The position numbers and the translations under genes are program-made. 48,540 nt of DNA from an uncultured Verrucomicrobiales bacterium (GTDB lineage Bacteria; Verrucomicrobiota; Verrucomicrobiia; Verrucomicrobiales; Akkermansiaceae): NCBI GenBank assembly GCA_937901085.1, contig CALCHQ010000132.1, positions 1-48,540 of the forward strand. The letters run 5' to 3'. This document shows positions 29,408-36,886 of this stretch, piece after piece (the stretch's first letter is position 1; the number at the start of each line of letters is the position of its first letter). Below the pieces are notes generated by a model, which saw only the letters and a program-made list of their open reading frames with translations, was not told the origin of the DNA and searched no databases.

Positions 29408-30300
29408 TGCTTATGGATATGGCCCTGCTCAAGGCGGTTTCCCGCTCCTTTTACCTGAGTATGGTGTGGCTGCCGCCCGCCATGCGCCGCGGCATTGCCC
29501 TGGGCTATATGCTGGCTCGTGCCACCGACAGCGTGGCCGATACCTCGTCCGCTGCCCCCGGCAGACGCGTGGAGGTGCTGCGCCGGATGGGGCAGGCCAT
29601 TGCCGGAGAACTGACCGGGGCTGATGAACAGCAGCTGCTTGATGCGTTGCGCGGGGAAATGGCCGCGGCACAGGCCAAGGCATCGGAGGCAGAGCTGTTG
29701 CGCCGCTTTGACGAGTGTCTGGAACTGCTGATGCAGGTTACGCCCCGCGAGCAGGAGCTGCTGCGCCGCGTGCTGGCCACGATTGTGGAGGGCCAGCTGT
29801 GGGATTTGCTCTATTTCGAGCAGCACCAGGCGGTGGAAACAGACGCAGAGACCCGGCTTTATACCTATCAGGTGGCTGGCTGCGTGGGGGAATTCTGGAC
29901 CGAGCTGGGGCTGGCCACCATGGGAGAGTCGTTCTGTGAGCCAGCGCGTCGCGAGCTGATGACGCAGGCCGGCATACGCTACGGACAGGGGTTGCAGCTG
30001 GTCAATATCCTGCGTGACAGGGAGGAGGATGCCGCCCGCGGGCGGGCCTACCTGTGTAGCGACCCGCTTGTCTGGCAGGGCCGGGCGGCCCGCTATCTGG
30101 CCGATGGTCTGGACTATGCCCGGCGGCTGGGGCGTTTCCGCCTGCGTTTCACGGCTATGCTGCCTGCGCTGCTGGGACTCGAAACCCTGCGGCTGATGGC
30201 TCAGCGCGCAGGGAATGAACGAGTGAAGATTCCGCGCAGGACGGTGTACGCCTGCATGGTCAGAGCTGCATGGCTCAGTGTGAAGCGGCGAGCTTCCTGA
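29407..30300 (+). CDS. Squalene/phytoene synthase family protein
   Basis: 297 residues from ATG 29407 (ATG 29413 also possible). Isoprenoid head-to-head synthase fold: the first aspartate-rich motif is in YMLARATDSVADT (DSVAD). The second is in GLQLVNILRDREEDAARGR (NxxxDxxED type), with YxVAGxVGEFWTE between. Such enzymes condense two farnesyl- or geranylgeranyl-diphosphates, giving squalene, its precursor or phytoene; HpnC/HpnD-type hopanoid enzymes are close in motif. The product cannot be decided and no cyclase is in the window. It overlaps ruvA by one base and runs 26 bases into the 3' end of the convergent def gene. Confidence 0.85.
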   Translation: MLMDMALLKAVSRSFYLSMVWLPPAMRRGIALGYMLARATDSVADTSSAAPGRRVEVLRRMGQAIAGELTGADEQQLLDALRGEMAAAQAKASEAELLRRFDECLELLMQVTPREQELLRRVLATIVEGQLWDLLYFEQHQAVETDAETRLYTYQVAGCVGEFWTELGLATMGESFCEPARRELMTQAGIRYGQGLQLVNILRDREEDAARGRAYLCSDPLVWQGRAARYLADGLDYARRLGRFRLRFTAMLPALLGLETLRLMAQRAGNERVKIPRRTVYACMVRAAWLSVKRRAS

Positions 30301-30832
30301 GCTTCTTGGCCAGCGTAATCTTGGCGGCAGAGGAAACCCGGTCCACATAGAGGAAACCGTCCAGGTGGTCGCATTCATGCTGCAGGCAGCGCGCCAGCAG
30401 ACCGCCGCAGTCCAGCTCCAGCACGCTGCCATCCAGCAGGGTGAGGCGAGCCTTCACGGATTCGGGGCGGGAGACATTGGCGCGGATGCCGCGCACGCTC
30501 AGGCAGCCTTCGGTAAAGAGGTACTGCTTACCATAGGGTTCCAGTTCGGGGTTGATGAATATAAGGGGCATGATGCTCCGCATGGGCTTCAGTTCACCAT
30601 TGACGGTAATCATTTCAGGTTCTTCCCCTTCTTCTTCATCTTCGGGAATGTCGATGACTACAAGGCGCATGTTCACACCCACCTGGGGGGCTGCCAGACC
30701 AATGCCTTCGGTAGCGTACATGGTTTCCATCATGTTTTCTACCAGGTTTTTGAGGTCATCGGTGATTTTCTCCACCGGGGCGCTCACGGCGCGCAGAACC
30801 GGGTCTCCGTATTGTCTAACATTCAGCAGCAT
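30275..30832 (-). CDS. def: Peptide deformylase
   Basis: 185 residues. It removes the formyl group from nascent proteins. All three metal-site motifs are present: GIGLAAPQVG, EGCLSVRG (Cys ligand) and QHECDHLDG (two His ligands and catalytic Glu). A Glu-rich insertion (DEEEGEEPEM) lies between the first two motifs. It is a single gene with its own promoter (TTGACA 30894-30899, 17 bp, CAGAAT 30871-30876), separated from fmt by about 17 kb. Its 3' end overlaps the convergent squalene/phytoene synthase gene, so antisense transcription could affect both. Confidence 0.96.
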   Translation of the reverse strand: MLLNVRQYGDPVLRAVSAPVEKITDDLKNLVENMMETMYATEGIGLAAPQVGVNMRLVVIDIPEDEEEGEEPEMITVNGELKPMRSIMPLIFINPELEPYGKQYLFTEGCLSVRGIRANVSRPESVKARLTLLDGSVLELDCGGLLARCLQHECDHLDGFLYVDRVSSAAKITLAKKLRKLAASH

Positions 30833-30870
30833 GGTGGTGTGGGGCTGCGGGGATGTGCCGCAGATGCCTT

Positions 30871-30899
30871 ATTCTGCGCGGAAAAGCCAGAATTGTCAA
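30871..30899 (-). promoter_or_regulatory. def promoter
   Basis: Minus strand TTGACA (30894-30899), 17 bp, CAGAAT (30871-30876); leader of about 32 bases. Confidence 0.65.
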
Positions 30900-30948
30900 G
30901 CGAAAAACAAAGACAGTCCGCCCGCCATGCGGTGCAAGGCGGGCGGCG
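30900..30948 (-). terminator. Terminator of the 481-residue gene
   Basis: Minus strand CCGCCCGCC (30938-30946) pairs with GGCGGGCGG (30918-30926), followed a few bases later by a T-rich run (TTTGTTTTT). It lies next to the def -35 box. Confidence 0.6.
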
Positions 30949-30969
30949 CAGGAAACGTGTTCAGCAGAA

Positions 30970-32415
30970 TCAGGCTTCCGGGCTTTCCTCCGGCTTGGGA
31001 GCAGCCGGTTTCTTGTTCTTCCGGCCTGCCTTGCGGGGCTGCTGCCGGGTCATGGGTTCCGGGGCGGCTTCGCCCTTGGGGAACCACACGGCATTGTCGC
31101 TGGTCACAACGATGTAGCCTTGCTCCAGCAGCCATATCATATCGGCCACATAGGGGGCATGGGCATCCGTTGCGGCCTGGATGCCGGCTTCGTCTGTACC
31201 GGCGGGGATTCCGCTCAGTTCGGCAAACATGGTTTCGGCCTTCTTGCCGGAGTTGTCGCGGGCCCAGTTCATGATGGCCATCATGCGGTCGGCCAGTACA
31301 GTTCCTTCGGGCAGGGCGCGGACGCGGCTCGGCCCTGTGAAATGATTACCATGCCACTTGTAGATGGGCAGGTGGTGGCGGGCCATGCCGTGGCAGAGGT
31401 TCGGGATGAGCATCTGCGGGAAACGGCGGGTCTTGTCGGAAAGAATGGCGACATGCGCGGCAATGCCGGGAGAAAGGACGGCACGCGGAGTGGAACCGTT
31501 GATGAAGACCTTATCGACGGTCTCATACACGCCGGCATAGTGGTTAGCCAGGAAGTCGGCCTCCACGGAGCGGGAGTCTTCCAGCACCGTATCAGCCGCA
31601 CCTTCACGCGTGGGCTTCCACACGGTCTTGTGGCTGGCAGCCTGTACCCAGGCGGCGATGCTTTCCTCGCTCTTGTCCATGGAGATGCGGTTCTTGAACA
31701 CATCCAGCGGCATGGTGGAATACTTGCTGCGGTACAGGTTCATAAGGGCGGCCTGGTAGCCGTGCCAGGTCACCGGCCCGATGAGTTCTCCACCCATGCT
31801 GCATACGGCCACGGCATTGAACGTACCCTTGGGTGCTTCGATTTCAATCTCCTCCTTCGTGTAAAGTTCAGAGAACCACGGTGCTTTCCAGAGGTAGGCG
31901 GTGGCTTCTGCCTCCGTGAGCCAGCAGGCCTGGTCTCCCTTGGTGGAATGGATGAGCATGGGGCCGTTCTCCAGCTTCATGAAGACGAGGTCGTAGCGGG
32001 CCTTGTCGCCCATGACGACGCGAGCCAGGTCAATGAGGGGCAGGGCGCGCTTCTGCTTCTGGATGTTGGCAGCAAAAAGCTCCAGAATGCTGTTGGCCGG
32101 GCGCAGCTCGACACGGAAACCCTCTGCCGGTGCGGGCAGTTCGCGCTGCGGCTTGGGCTCACGGCGGAACTCGCGCTTCTGCGGGCGTTCGGCGTTGCTG
32201 CGGGGGGCAGCATCATCGCGGCGGCGGTCGCGATTGAAGGGGCGGCGTTCACCACCCTCTTTGCGGCGGGCCGGACGATTTTCACGCGCGGGGCGTTCGG
32301 TGTAGGAATGGCTGCTGGCGGCGCCGGGGCGTGCCCAGGCCGGCCCGAACTGGAAATCTGCCAGGTCTGACAGATTGAGGGAAGCGCTGTTCCCCTGGCT
32401 CTTTTCTTCCTTCAT
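30970..32415 (-). CDS. Conserved-looking protein of unknown function with Arg-rich N-terminal tail
   Basis: 481 residues, soluble, no signal peptide. Residues ~38-95 are very rich in Arg/Pro/Glu and probably disordered, suited to nucleic-acid contact. A folded part from about 95 to 455 holds several compact, aromatic and His-rich stretches (GPVTWHGYQAAL, NLCHGMARHHLPIYKWHGNH). The end is again basic (RKAGRKNKKPAA). I recognise no family. The codon use and dedicated promoter (TTGCAA 32465-32470, 17 bp, TAGTCT 32442-32447) and terminator show a real single-gene unit. The His/Cys-rich centre could bind a metal, but spacing gives no known motif. A ribosome- or RNA-associated role is conceivable from the tails only. 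Confidence 0.75.
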   Translation of the reverse strand: MKEEKSQGNSASLNLSDLADFQFGPAWARPGAASSHSYTERPARENRPARRKEGGERRPFNRDRRRDDAAPRSNAERPQKREFRREPKPQRELPAPAEGFRVELRPANSILELFAANIQKQKRALPLIDLARVVMGDKARYDLVFMKLENGPMLIHSTKGDQACWLTEAEATAYLWKAPWFSELYTKEEIEIEAPKGTFNAVAVCSMGGELIGPVTWHGYQAALMNLYRSKYSTMPLDVFKNRISMDKSEESIAAWVQAASHKTVWKPTREGAADTVLEDSRSVEADFLANHYAGVYETVDKVFINGSTPRAVLSPGIAAHVAILSDKTRRFPQMLIPNLCHGMARHHLPIYKWHGNHFTGPSRVRALPEGTVLADRMMAIMNWARDNSGKKAETMFAELSGIPAGTDEAGIQAATDAHAPYVADMIWLLEQGYIVVTSDNAVWFPKGEAAPEPMTRQQPRKAGRKNKKPAAPKPEESPEA

Positions 32416-32441
32416 GGGTGTAAATTCGGTAACTGCCCTTT

Positions 32442-32470
32442 AGACTACCTTGAAATGCGCGCCATTGCAA
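32442..32470 (-). promoter_or_regulatory. Promoter of the 481-residue gene
   Basis: Minus strand TTGCAA (32465-32470), 17 bp, TAGTCT (32442-32447); leader of about 20 bases. Confidence 0.55.
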
Positions 32471-32516
32471 TCATTTTTTGCACATTCCGGGCGAAAAAAT
32501 CATGGAAGAATCATCC

Positions 32517-34151
32517 TTATTCCTCGGCAAATTCCACCCCCAGCAGGCAGATATCATCGTCCTGTTCGGTGCTGCCGGTGAATTGGTGAACGCCGGCCAG
32601 CGAGATGTCAATCATCTCGCGGATGCTCTGCGGATTCCGCTGCTGCAGGAACTCCATGATGCGAGGCACACCGATTTCGTCACCCTCGGCATTCCGGGCT
32701 TCGGTGAGACCATCGGTGAAGAGCATGAACTTCATGCCGTCTTCGAGCCGGATTTCGCTTTCGCGGAACTGCGCGTTTTCCAGCAGCCCCAGCGCGGGAG
32801 TGCGCGGAATGGCAGGCTGGAAAGGCTTGCCCTCTGCCGGCAGTACGATGGGAGCTGGGTGCCCCGCGCCGGCCAGCGTGAGGCGGCGGCGGTCCAGGTC
32901 AAGGTACACATAGCAGGCCGAGGCAAACATGGTGATGTTGGCCTGGCTGAATATGCGGAACATCTGGCGGTTGAGCGAGGAAAGGAGCAGGGCGGGTGTA
33001 TCGGCCAGGTTGGCAACCTGTTCCATAAGCCCGCGTAGCATGGAGGCAATGAGGGCGGCGCGTACGCCATGCCCCATCACGTCGCAGATGAGCATGCCGA
33101 CACCGCTCTGCCCCACGGGGAATACCTCGAAGCAGTCACCGGCCACTCCGGCCGAGGGCATGTAGACATGGTGGAAGCGCGCGCGGCGGATGCTGCCGTC
33201 GCGGTGCTGCCATTCGCGGTCGGGGATATTGAGGGGTTGAAGCGCCTGCTGTACCTCGCGGGCCAGGGTGATTTCCTTTTCCAGCGCTTTGTTCTTTTCG
33301 TCCAGCTGGCGTGCAAGCCGCTGGTAGCGCTGCTGGGTTTCGATGAGGCGCGTTACATCGCTGGAAATACCCACAATGCCCTTCACTGTGCCGTCTGCCG
33401 CGTACCAGGGGAATTTGGAGACACGCCCCCAGGTCGATTTGCCACCCTTCCATTTCTCGTGGTGGATGCGGTTGGTCACCGGCTTGCCGGTAGCCATGAT
33501 TTCGGCTTCCTCTGCACGGGCGATTTCGCACATTTCAGGGTCAAAGAAGTTGGAATCCCTGCTGCCGATGAGGTCGGAAGGCGTGCGGACCTTCATCTTG
33601 CGGGCAGTGGCTTCGTTGGCGATGACGAAGCGCGATTCACGGTTCTTGAAGTAGATGTTGTCGGGCAGGTAGTTGATGAGCGTGCGGAAGAGATCCCGGT
33701 CTTCCATGGCATGCAGGTCTGCCATCTTGCGGCGGGTGATATCCACCCACACGCCGACGAGCCGGCAGGGCTTGCGGTTTTCGTCGTATTCCAGAAGACC
33801 GTTGACGCGCACCCATTTCCAGCCGCGGTTGCACTGGTTGAGCAGGCGCACTTCCACCCGGAGGGGGGCAGAGGTGGGGCGGTCGATGTAGCGCTTGACG
33901 GCCGTGGAGAAAAAGGAGACATCTTCCGGGTGGATCGTCTTTTCCGGCTCGGTGAAGATGTTGGGCGCCCAGTCCTGCATGCTCATGCCCATCATTTTCA
34001 CGCATTGCTCGGTGTAGAAAATCTCGTCATTCTCAAACAGCCAGCAGAACACGCCCTCCTCGGCGGCGCGCAAGGCCTTACGCACCATGTCCCATACAAA
34101 CACACCGGGCACAGTCCGCTTGGCATTGTTCTGCTCAGACTCCTCGCTCAT
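32517..34151 (-). CDS. PAS-PAS-SpoIIE (PP2C-type) phosphatase
   Basis: 544 residues, cytosolic. The first PAS domain (about 18-140) ends in the PAC motif RLVGVWVDITRRKMAD. A second PAS domain (about 150-275, YLPDNIYFKNRESRFVIAN to GIVGISSDVTRL) follows, then a coiled coil (about 278-305). A SpoIIE/RsbU phosphatase domain (about 320-543) has GVAGDCFEV (first Asp), MLICDVMGHGVRAAL, GAGHPAPIV, FTDGLTEA and DDDIC, all metal-binding residues intact. Such proteins dephosphorylate anti-anti-sigma factors in partner-switching circuits in response to a PAS-sensed signal. No anti-sigma or STAS gene lies in the window. The promoter puts the start codon 8 bases from the -10 box. Confidence 0.92.
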   Translation of the reverse strand: MSEESEQNNAKRTVPGVFVWDMVRKALRAAEEGVFCWLFENDEIFYTEQCVKMMGMSMQDWAPNIFTEPEKTIHPEDVSFFSTAVKRYIDRPTSAPLRVEVRLLNQCNRGWKWVRVNGLLEYDENRKPCRLVGVWVDITRRKMADLHAMEDRDLFRTLINYLPDNIYFKNRESRFVIANEATARKMKVRTPSDLIGSRDSNFFDPEMCEIARAEEAEIMATGKPVTNRIHHEKWKGGKSTWGRVSKFPWYAADGTVKGIVGISSDVTRLIETQQRYQRLARQLDEKNKALEKEITLAREVQQALQPLNIPDREWQHRDGSIRRARFHHVYMPSAGVAGDCFEVFPVGQSGVGMLICDVMGHGVRAALIASMLRGLMEQVANLADTPALLLSSLNRQMFRIFSQANITMFASACYVYLDLDRRRLTLAGAGHPAPIVLPAEGKPFQPAIPRTPALGLLENAQFRESEIRLEDGMKFMLFTDGLTEARNAEGDEIGVPRIMEFLQQRNPQSIREMIDISLAGVHQFTGSTEQDDDICLLGVEFAEE

Positions 34152-34159
34152 TTGCTTAT

Positions 34160-34188
34160 AAAATACCCGTTCTCCTGCGTTATTTCAA
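34160..34188 (-). promoter_or_regulatory. Promoter of the PAS-SpoIIE gene
   Basis: Minus strand TTGAAA (34183-34188), 17 bp, TATTTT (34160-34165), then 8 bases to the ATG at 34151. Confidence 0.7.
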
Positions 34189-34217
34189 GCAGAATCGTTG
34201 CTGGAAGCCTAGTTTTT

Positions 34218-35219
34218 TTACCGCCACAATTGGTACCAGATGATGCCCGCGGCGGCGGACACCAGCAGGCTCATGATGCGGGCTGCCATGCGAATCCAGC
34301 TGCGGGTGTTCAAGTAATGCCGGGTGATGGGTATGGGCAGTGAGTTATCCTGCCCATTCAGGCAGATGCCATCCTGGCTTTCCTTCAGGCGGAGAAAGGT
34401 GCAGGTGGCCTGCATGGCGGTGGCTTCTGCCATGCATGCCCAGGGAATGAAGCAACGAATACCGCTGCTCATGCGGATGCTCACGCCGCGTTTGCTGCGG
34501 CGCGTTTCCTCGCCCATGTAGCTTTCGGTGCAGAATCGGTCTTCGGTTTCCGAGAGCCAGGAGATTCCCATTGTCACCCCGAGTGAGGAAAACAGGGCGC
34601 TGGTAAACATTTCATCCGGCCAGATAAAGGGACTGAGCAGACCCGCCACCAGCCAGGGAATGGATACCTTCATGTAGCTCCATCTCGACAGGCAATGCGG
34701 GGAATGCATGAAGTGCACCGCCCTCTCGAACGAGTCTTCTTCCTGGCGCCCGGTCTTGTGTCCTGCGATTTGCTGCTGGATGTGGGCCAGCACACTATCG
34801 CGCTGCGCTGCGTCAATGGGCAGGGCGTAGAAGGTGTCATCTTCCTCATCTTCTACCACGATGTCATCATTCATCTGCCTGGCGCTCGTGAGGCTTTCCC
34901 ATGGCAGCATCAGGCTGGGACCGGGCTTATCGGTGCGGTAGAACAGGATTCCCCGGCGAGTGCAGCGCCAGTACCGACAGAGGAGCTGGAGCCCGTTTCC
35001 TGCACGCGCGCTGGTGCCGGGGGGCCATTCATCGTCCGATATCTTCAGCGCGCTCAGGATGAAGAACACCCCCATGATGAAAGGGCTCAGAAAGGGACCT
35101 TCACACCACCGCGCGACCAGCCCCACCAGGCTGCCCACCAGAAGCGCAACCGCCCAGCGCCCCCACCAGTTGGGGCTGGGTGGATTCGTCTCCTGTGTTT
35201 CTGGCAGCGGGTAAATCAT
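34218..35219 (-). CDS. Membrane protein of unknown function
   Basis: 333 residues from MIYPLPETQE. The frame is open 17 codons further upstream, but the ATG at 35219 overlaps the stop of the transpeptidase gene as ATGA and is preferred. Four hydrophobic segments: about 22-40, 46-60, a pair near 180-215, and 310-330. Between them lie a cytosolic domain with VVEDEEDDTFYALPID and a second soluble part. The first part (GILFYRTDKPGPSLMLPWES) recalls PH-like bacterial YcxB/YdbS-type membrane proteins, but I am not certain. It is coupled to the L,D-transpeptidase gene, so an envelope role is plausible. There are no catalytic motifs. Confidence 0.65.
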   Translation of the reverse strand: MIYPLPETQETNPPSPNWWGRWAVALLVGSLVGLVARWCEGPFLSPFIMGVFFILSALKISDDEWPPGTSARAGNGLQLLCRYWRCTRRGILFYRTDKPGPSLMLPWESLTSARQMNDDIVVEDEEDDTFYALPIDAAQRDSVLAHIQQQIAGHKTGRQEEDSFERAVHFMHSPHCLSRWSYMKVSIPWLVAGLLSPFIWPDEMFTSALFSSLGVTMGISWLSETEDRFCTESYMGEETRRSKRGVSIRMSSGIRCFIPWACMAEATAMQATCTFLRLKESQDGICLNGQDNSLPIPITRHYLNTRSWIRMAARIMSLLVSAAAGIIWYQLWR

Positions 35220-35884
35220 TGGTTGTCCTTGTCGGGATACGGGGCGTTGTTGGTTTCGGTGTATTCCCACCCGGGCAGCAGGTGATTCCAGAAGTCAATA
35301 TGCTTGTTGCCAGCCTCCTGCTGCATGCGCTCCGGGGTCATGCGGAAGGGGTATACCTGCACCGGAACGCATGTTGTTCCGGCTTTGAATGCTTCGTTCA
35401 CCAGGGTGTAGATTTCCTCAATCTTCGGGTCGGTCATTGCAAAGCAGCCGGAGGATTGCTTGCCTCCGTGAATCATGATGAAGGAGCCGGTCCGGCCCTG
35501 GCCCAGGTCGTATCTGTTCGGGTAACCGATGTTGAGGGAAAGGTGGAATTTGCTCCGTGGATTCATGTTGCCGGGGATAACCCGGTAGAATCCTTCCGGA
35601 GCTTGTTTGTCGCCCTCGGCGGTTTTCGGCCCCGGTTCACCACTCATGGCGGCAACCGGGTAGGTCTTGAAGAGATGCCAGTCGCCCTGCTGCTCCTGCA
35701 GCCATAACTCCATCAGGCGTTCTTCTTTGATGAGGCGGATGAAGACTGGTTTGCCAAAGTTCTGCCCCAGCTCCGGCTGCACATTCTGCCGAGCCTGGAT
35801 GACGCGTGGTTCATCTGCGGGGAGTGGAAGGGTCATGATAAGAGGAAGGATGATTGGAAGAAATTGACGCATAAGCGCTATCAT
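35216..35884 (-). CDS. L,D-transpeptidase (YkuD/YafK-type), exported
   Basis: 222 residues (ATG 35872 also possible). Signal peptide within residues 1-24 (FLPIILPLIMTLPLPA). YkuD domain: FIRLIKEERLMELWL, a Gly-Phe-Tyr-Arg-Val strand, then IMIHGGKQSSGCFAMTD. The last matches the HGxxxSxGC active site (His, Ser, Gly and nucleophile Cys). YafK-like enzymes are smaller and include DpaA, which detaches Braun lipoprotein from peptidoglycan; others make 3-3 cross-links or attach proteins. Either role fits, since Verrucomicrobia have peptidoglycan. First gene of a two-gene unit with promoter TTGCCA (35926-35931), 17 bp, TAGAAT (35903-35908). Confidence 0.85.
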   Translation of the reverse strand: MIALMRQFLPIILPLIMTLPLPADEPRVIQARQNVQPELGQNFGKPVFIRLIKEERLMELWLQEQQGDWHLFKTYPVAAMSGEPGPKTAEGDKQAPEGFYRVIPGNMNPRSKFHLSLNIGYPNRYDLGQGRTGSFIMIHGGKQSSGCFAMTDPKIEEIYTLVNEAFKAGTTCVPVQVYPFRMTPERMQQEAGNKHIDFWNHLLPGWEYTETNNAPYPDKDNQ

Positions 35885-35902
35885 GATGATTTCTCTGCGT
35901 GG

Positions 35903-35931
35903 ATTCTAGCAGGATTCTGCCGGACTGGCAA
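35903..35931 (-). promoter_or_regulatory. Promoter of the L,D-transpeptidase unit
   Basis: Minus strand TTGCCA (35926-35931), 17 bp, TAGAAT (35903-35908); 18 bases to the ATG at 35884. Confidence 0.65.
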
Positions 35932-35965
35932 GAGCTATGTACGGAAGATAAATCTGCTTTTGAGC

Positions 35966-35994
35966 TTGACTTCCCGCGCGTTTCGGGGTAGGCT
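35966..35994 (+). promoter_or_regulatory. tpiA promoter
   Basis: TTGACT (35966-35971), 17 bp, TAGGCT (35989-35994). Leader about 26 bases, ending in the A-rich start context ATTTATAAGACT shared in part with rplQ. Confidence 0.6.
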
Positions 35995-36026
35995 TGCTGC
36001 CGTCATAACAAGACATTTATAAGACT

Positions 36027-36791
36027 ATGTCCCGTACCCCCATCATTGCCGCTAACTGGAAGATGAACAAGGGCCCGAAGGAAGCCAAGGAATTCCTCGC
36101 TGCTCTTAAGGATGAACTTACTTGCGAGTGCAAGGCTGTTGACAAGGTAATCGTGCCTCCCTTTGTGACGATTCCCGCTGTTATGGAGACGCTCAACGGT
36201 TGCACCTGCATCGGTGTAGGCGCTCAGGATGTGAGCGACCGCGACAACGGTGCTTTCACCGGTGAAATTTCCACCTGCATGCTCAACGAACTGGGCTGCA
36301 AGTATGTGGTGCTTGGTCACAGCGAACGCCGCCAGTACCATGGTGAGACCAACGCCTACATCAACAAGAAGATCAAGAAGGCTCTTGCCGCTGGTATCTG
36401 CCCGATTTACTGCATCGGCGAAACGCTGGAGCAGCGCCAGGGTGGCGAGCTGGAGACGGTTCTCAAGAGCCAGGTGGTGGAAGGCCTCGAAGGCCTGACC
36501 GCAGAAGAGGTTGCTGGTCTGGTTATCGCTTACGAGCCCGTGTGGGCCATCGGTACCGGCGTGACCGCTTCCTCCGCTGATGCCCAGGCTGCTCATGCCT
36601 TCATCCGTGGCGTTGTGGCCGAAGCTTTCGGTGCTGCCGCTGCTGAGGCTGTGCGTCTGCAGTACGGTGGTTCTGTGAAGCCCGACAATGCTGCCGAACT
36701 CATGAGCCAGCCCGACATCGACGGCGCTCTCGTGGGTGGTGCTGCTCTGAAGGCTGATTCCTTCGCCGCCATCATCAAGGCTGCTCTGTAA
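36027..36791 (+). CDS. tpiA: Triosephosphate isomerase
   Basis: 254 residues. Interconverts dihydroxyacetone phosphate and glyceraldehyde 3-phosphate. The active site is complete: AANWKMN (Lys), VLGHSERR (His), AYEPVWAIGTG (Glu and flexible loop) and the phosphate-binding LQYGGSVKPDN and GALVGGAAL. Codon choice is very uniform, as in highly expressed genes. Single gene with its own promoter and a strong terminator; no other glycolysis gene is adjacent. Confidence 0.97.
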   Translation: MSRTPIIAANWKMNKGPKEAKEFLAALKDELTCECKAVDKVIVPPFVTIPAVMETLNGCTCIGVGAQDVSDRDNGAFTGEISTCMLNELGCKYVVLGHSERRQYHGETNAYINKKIKKALAAGICPIYCIGETLEQRQGGELETVLKSQVVEGLEGLTAEEVAGLVIAYEPVWAIGTGVTASSADAQAAHAFIRGVVAEAFGAAAAEAVRLQYGGSVKPDNAAELMSQPDIDGALVGGAALKADSFAAIIKAAL

Positions 36792-36821
36792 GGAACGCTT
36801 CTGTTCAAACTGTTAAATCAG

Positions 36822-36858
36822 ACAGGCACGCAAGTCAGACTTGCGTGCCTGTTCTTTT
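36822..36858 (+). terminator. Terminator after tpiA
   Basis: ACAGGCACGCAAGT (36822-36835) pairs perfectly with ACTTGCGTGCCTGT (36839-36852), followed by TCTTTTT. It could also slow transcription of the convergent alr gene. Confidence 0.9.
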
Positions 36859-36886
36859 TCCCGGAAATCCGGAGGGGAAAACGTAA

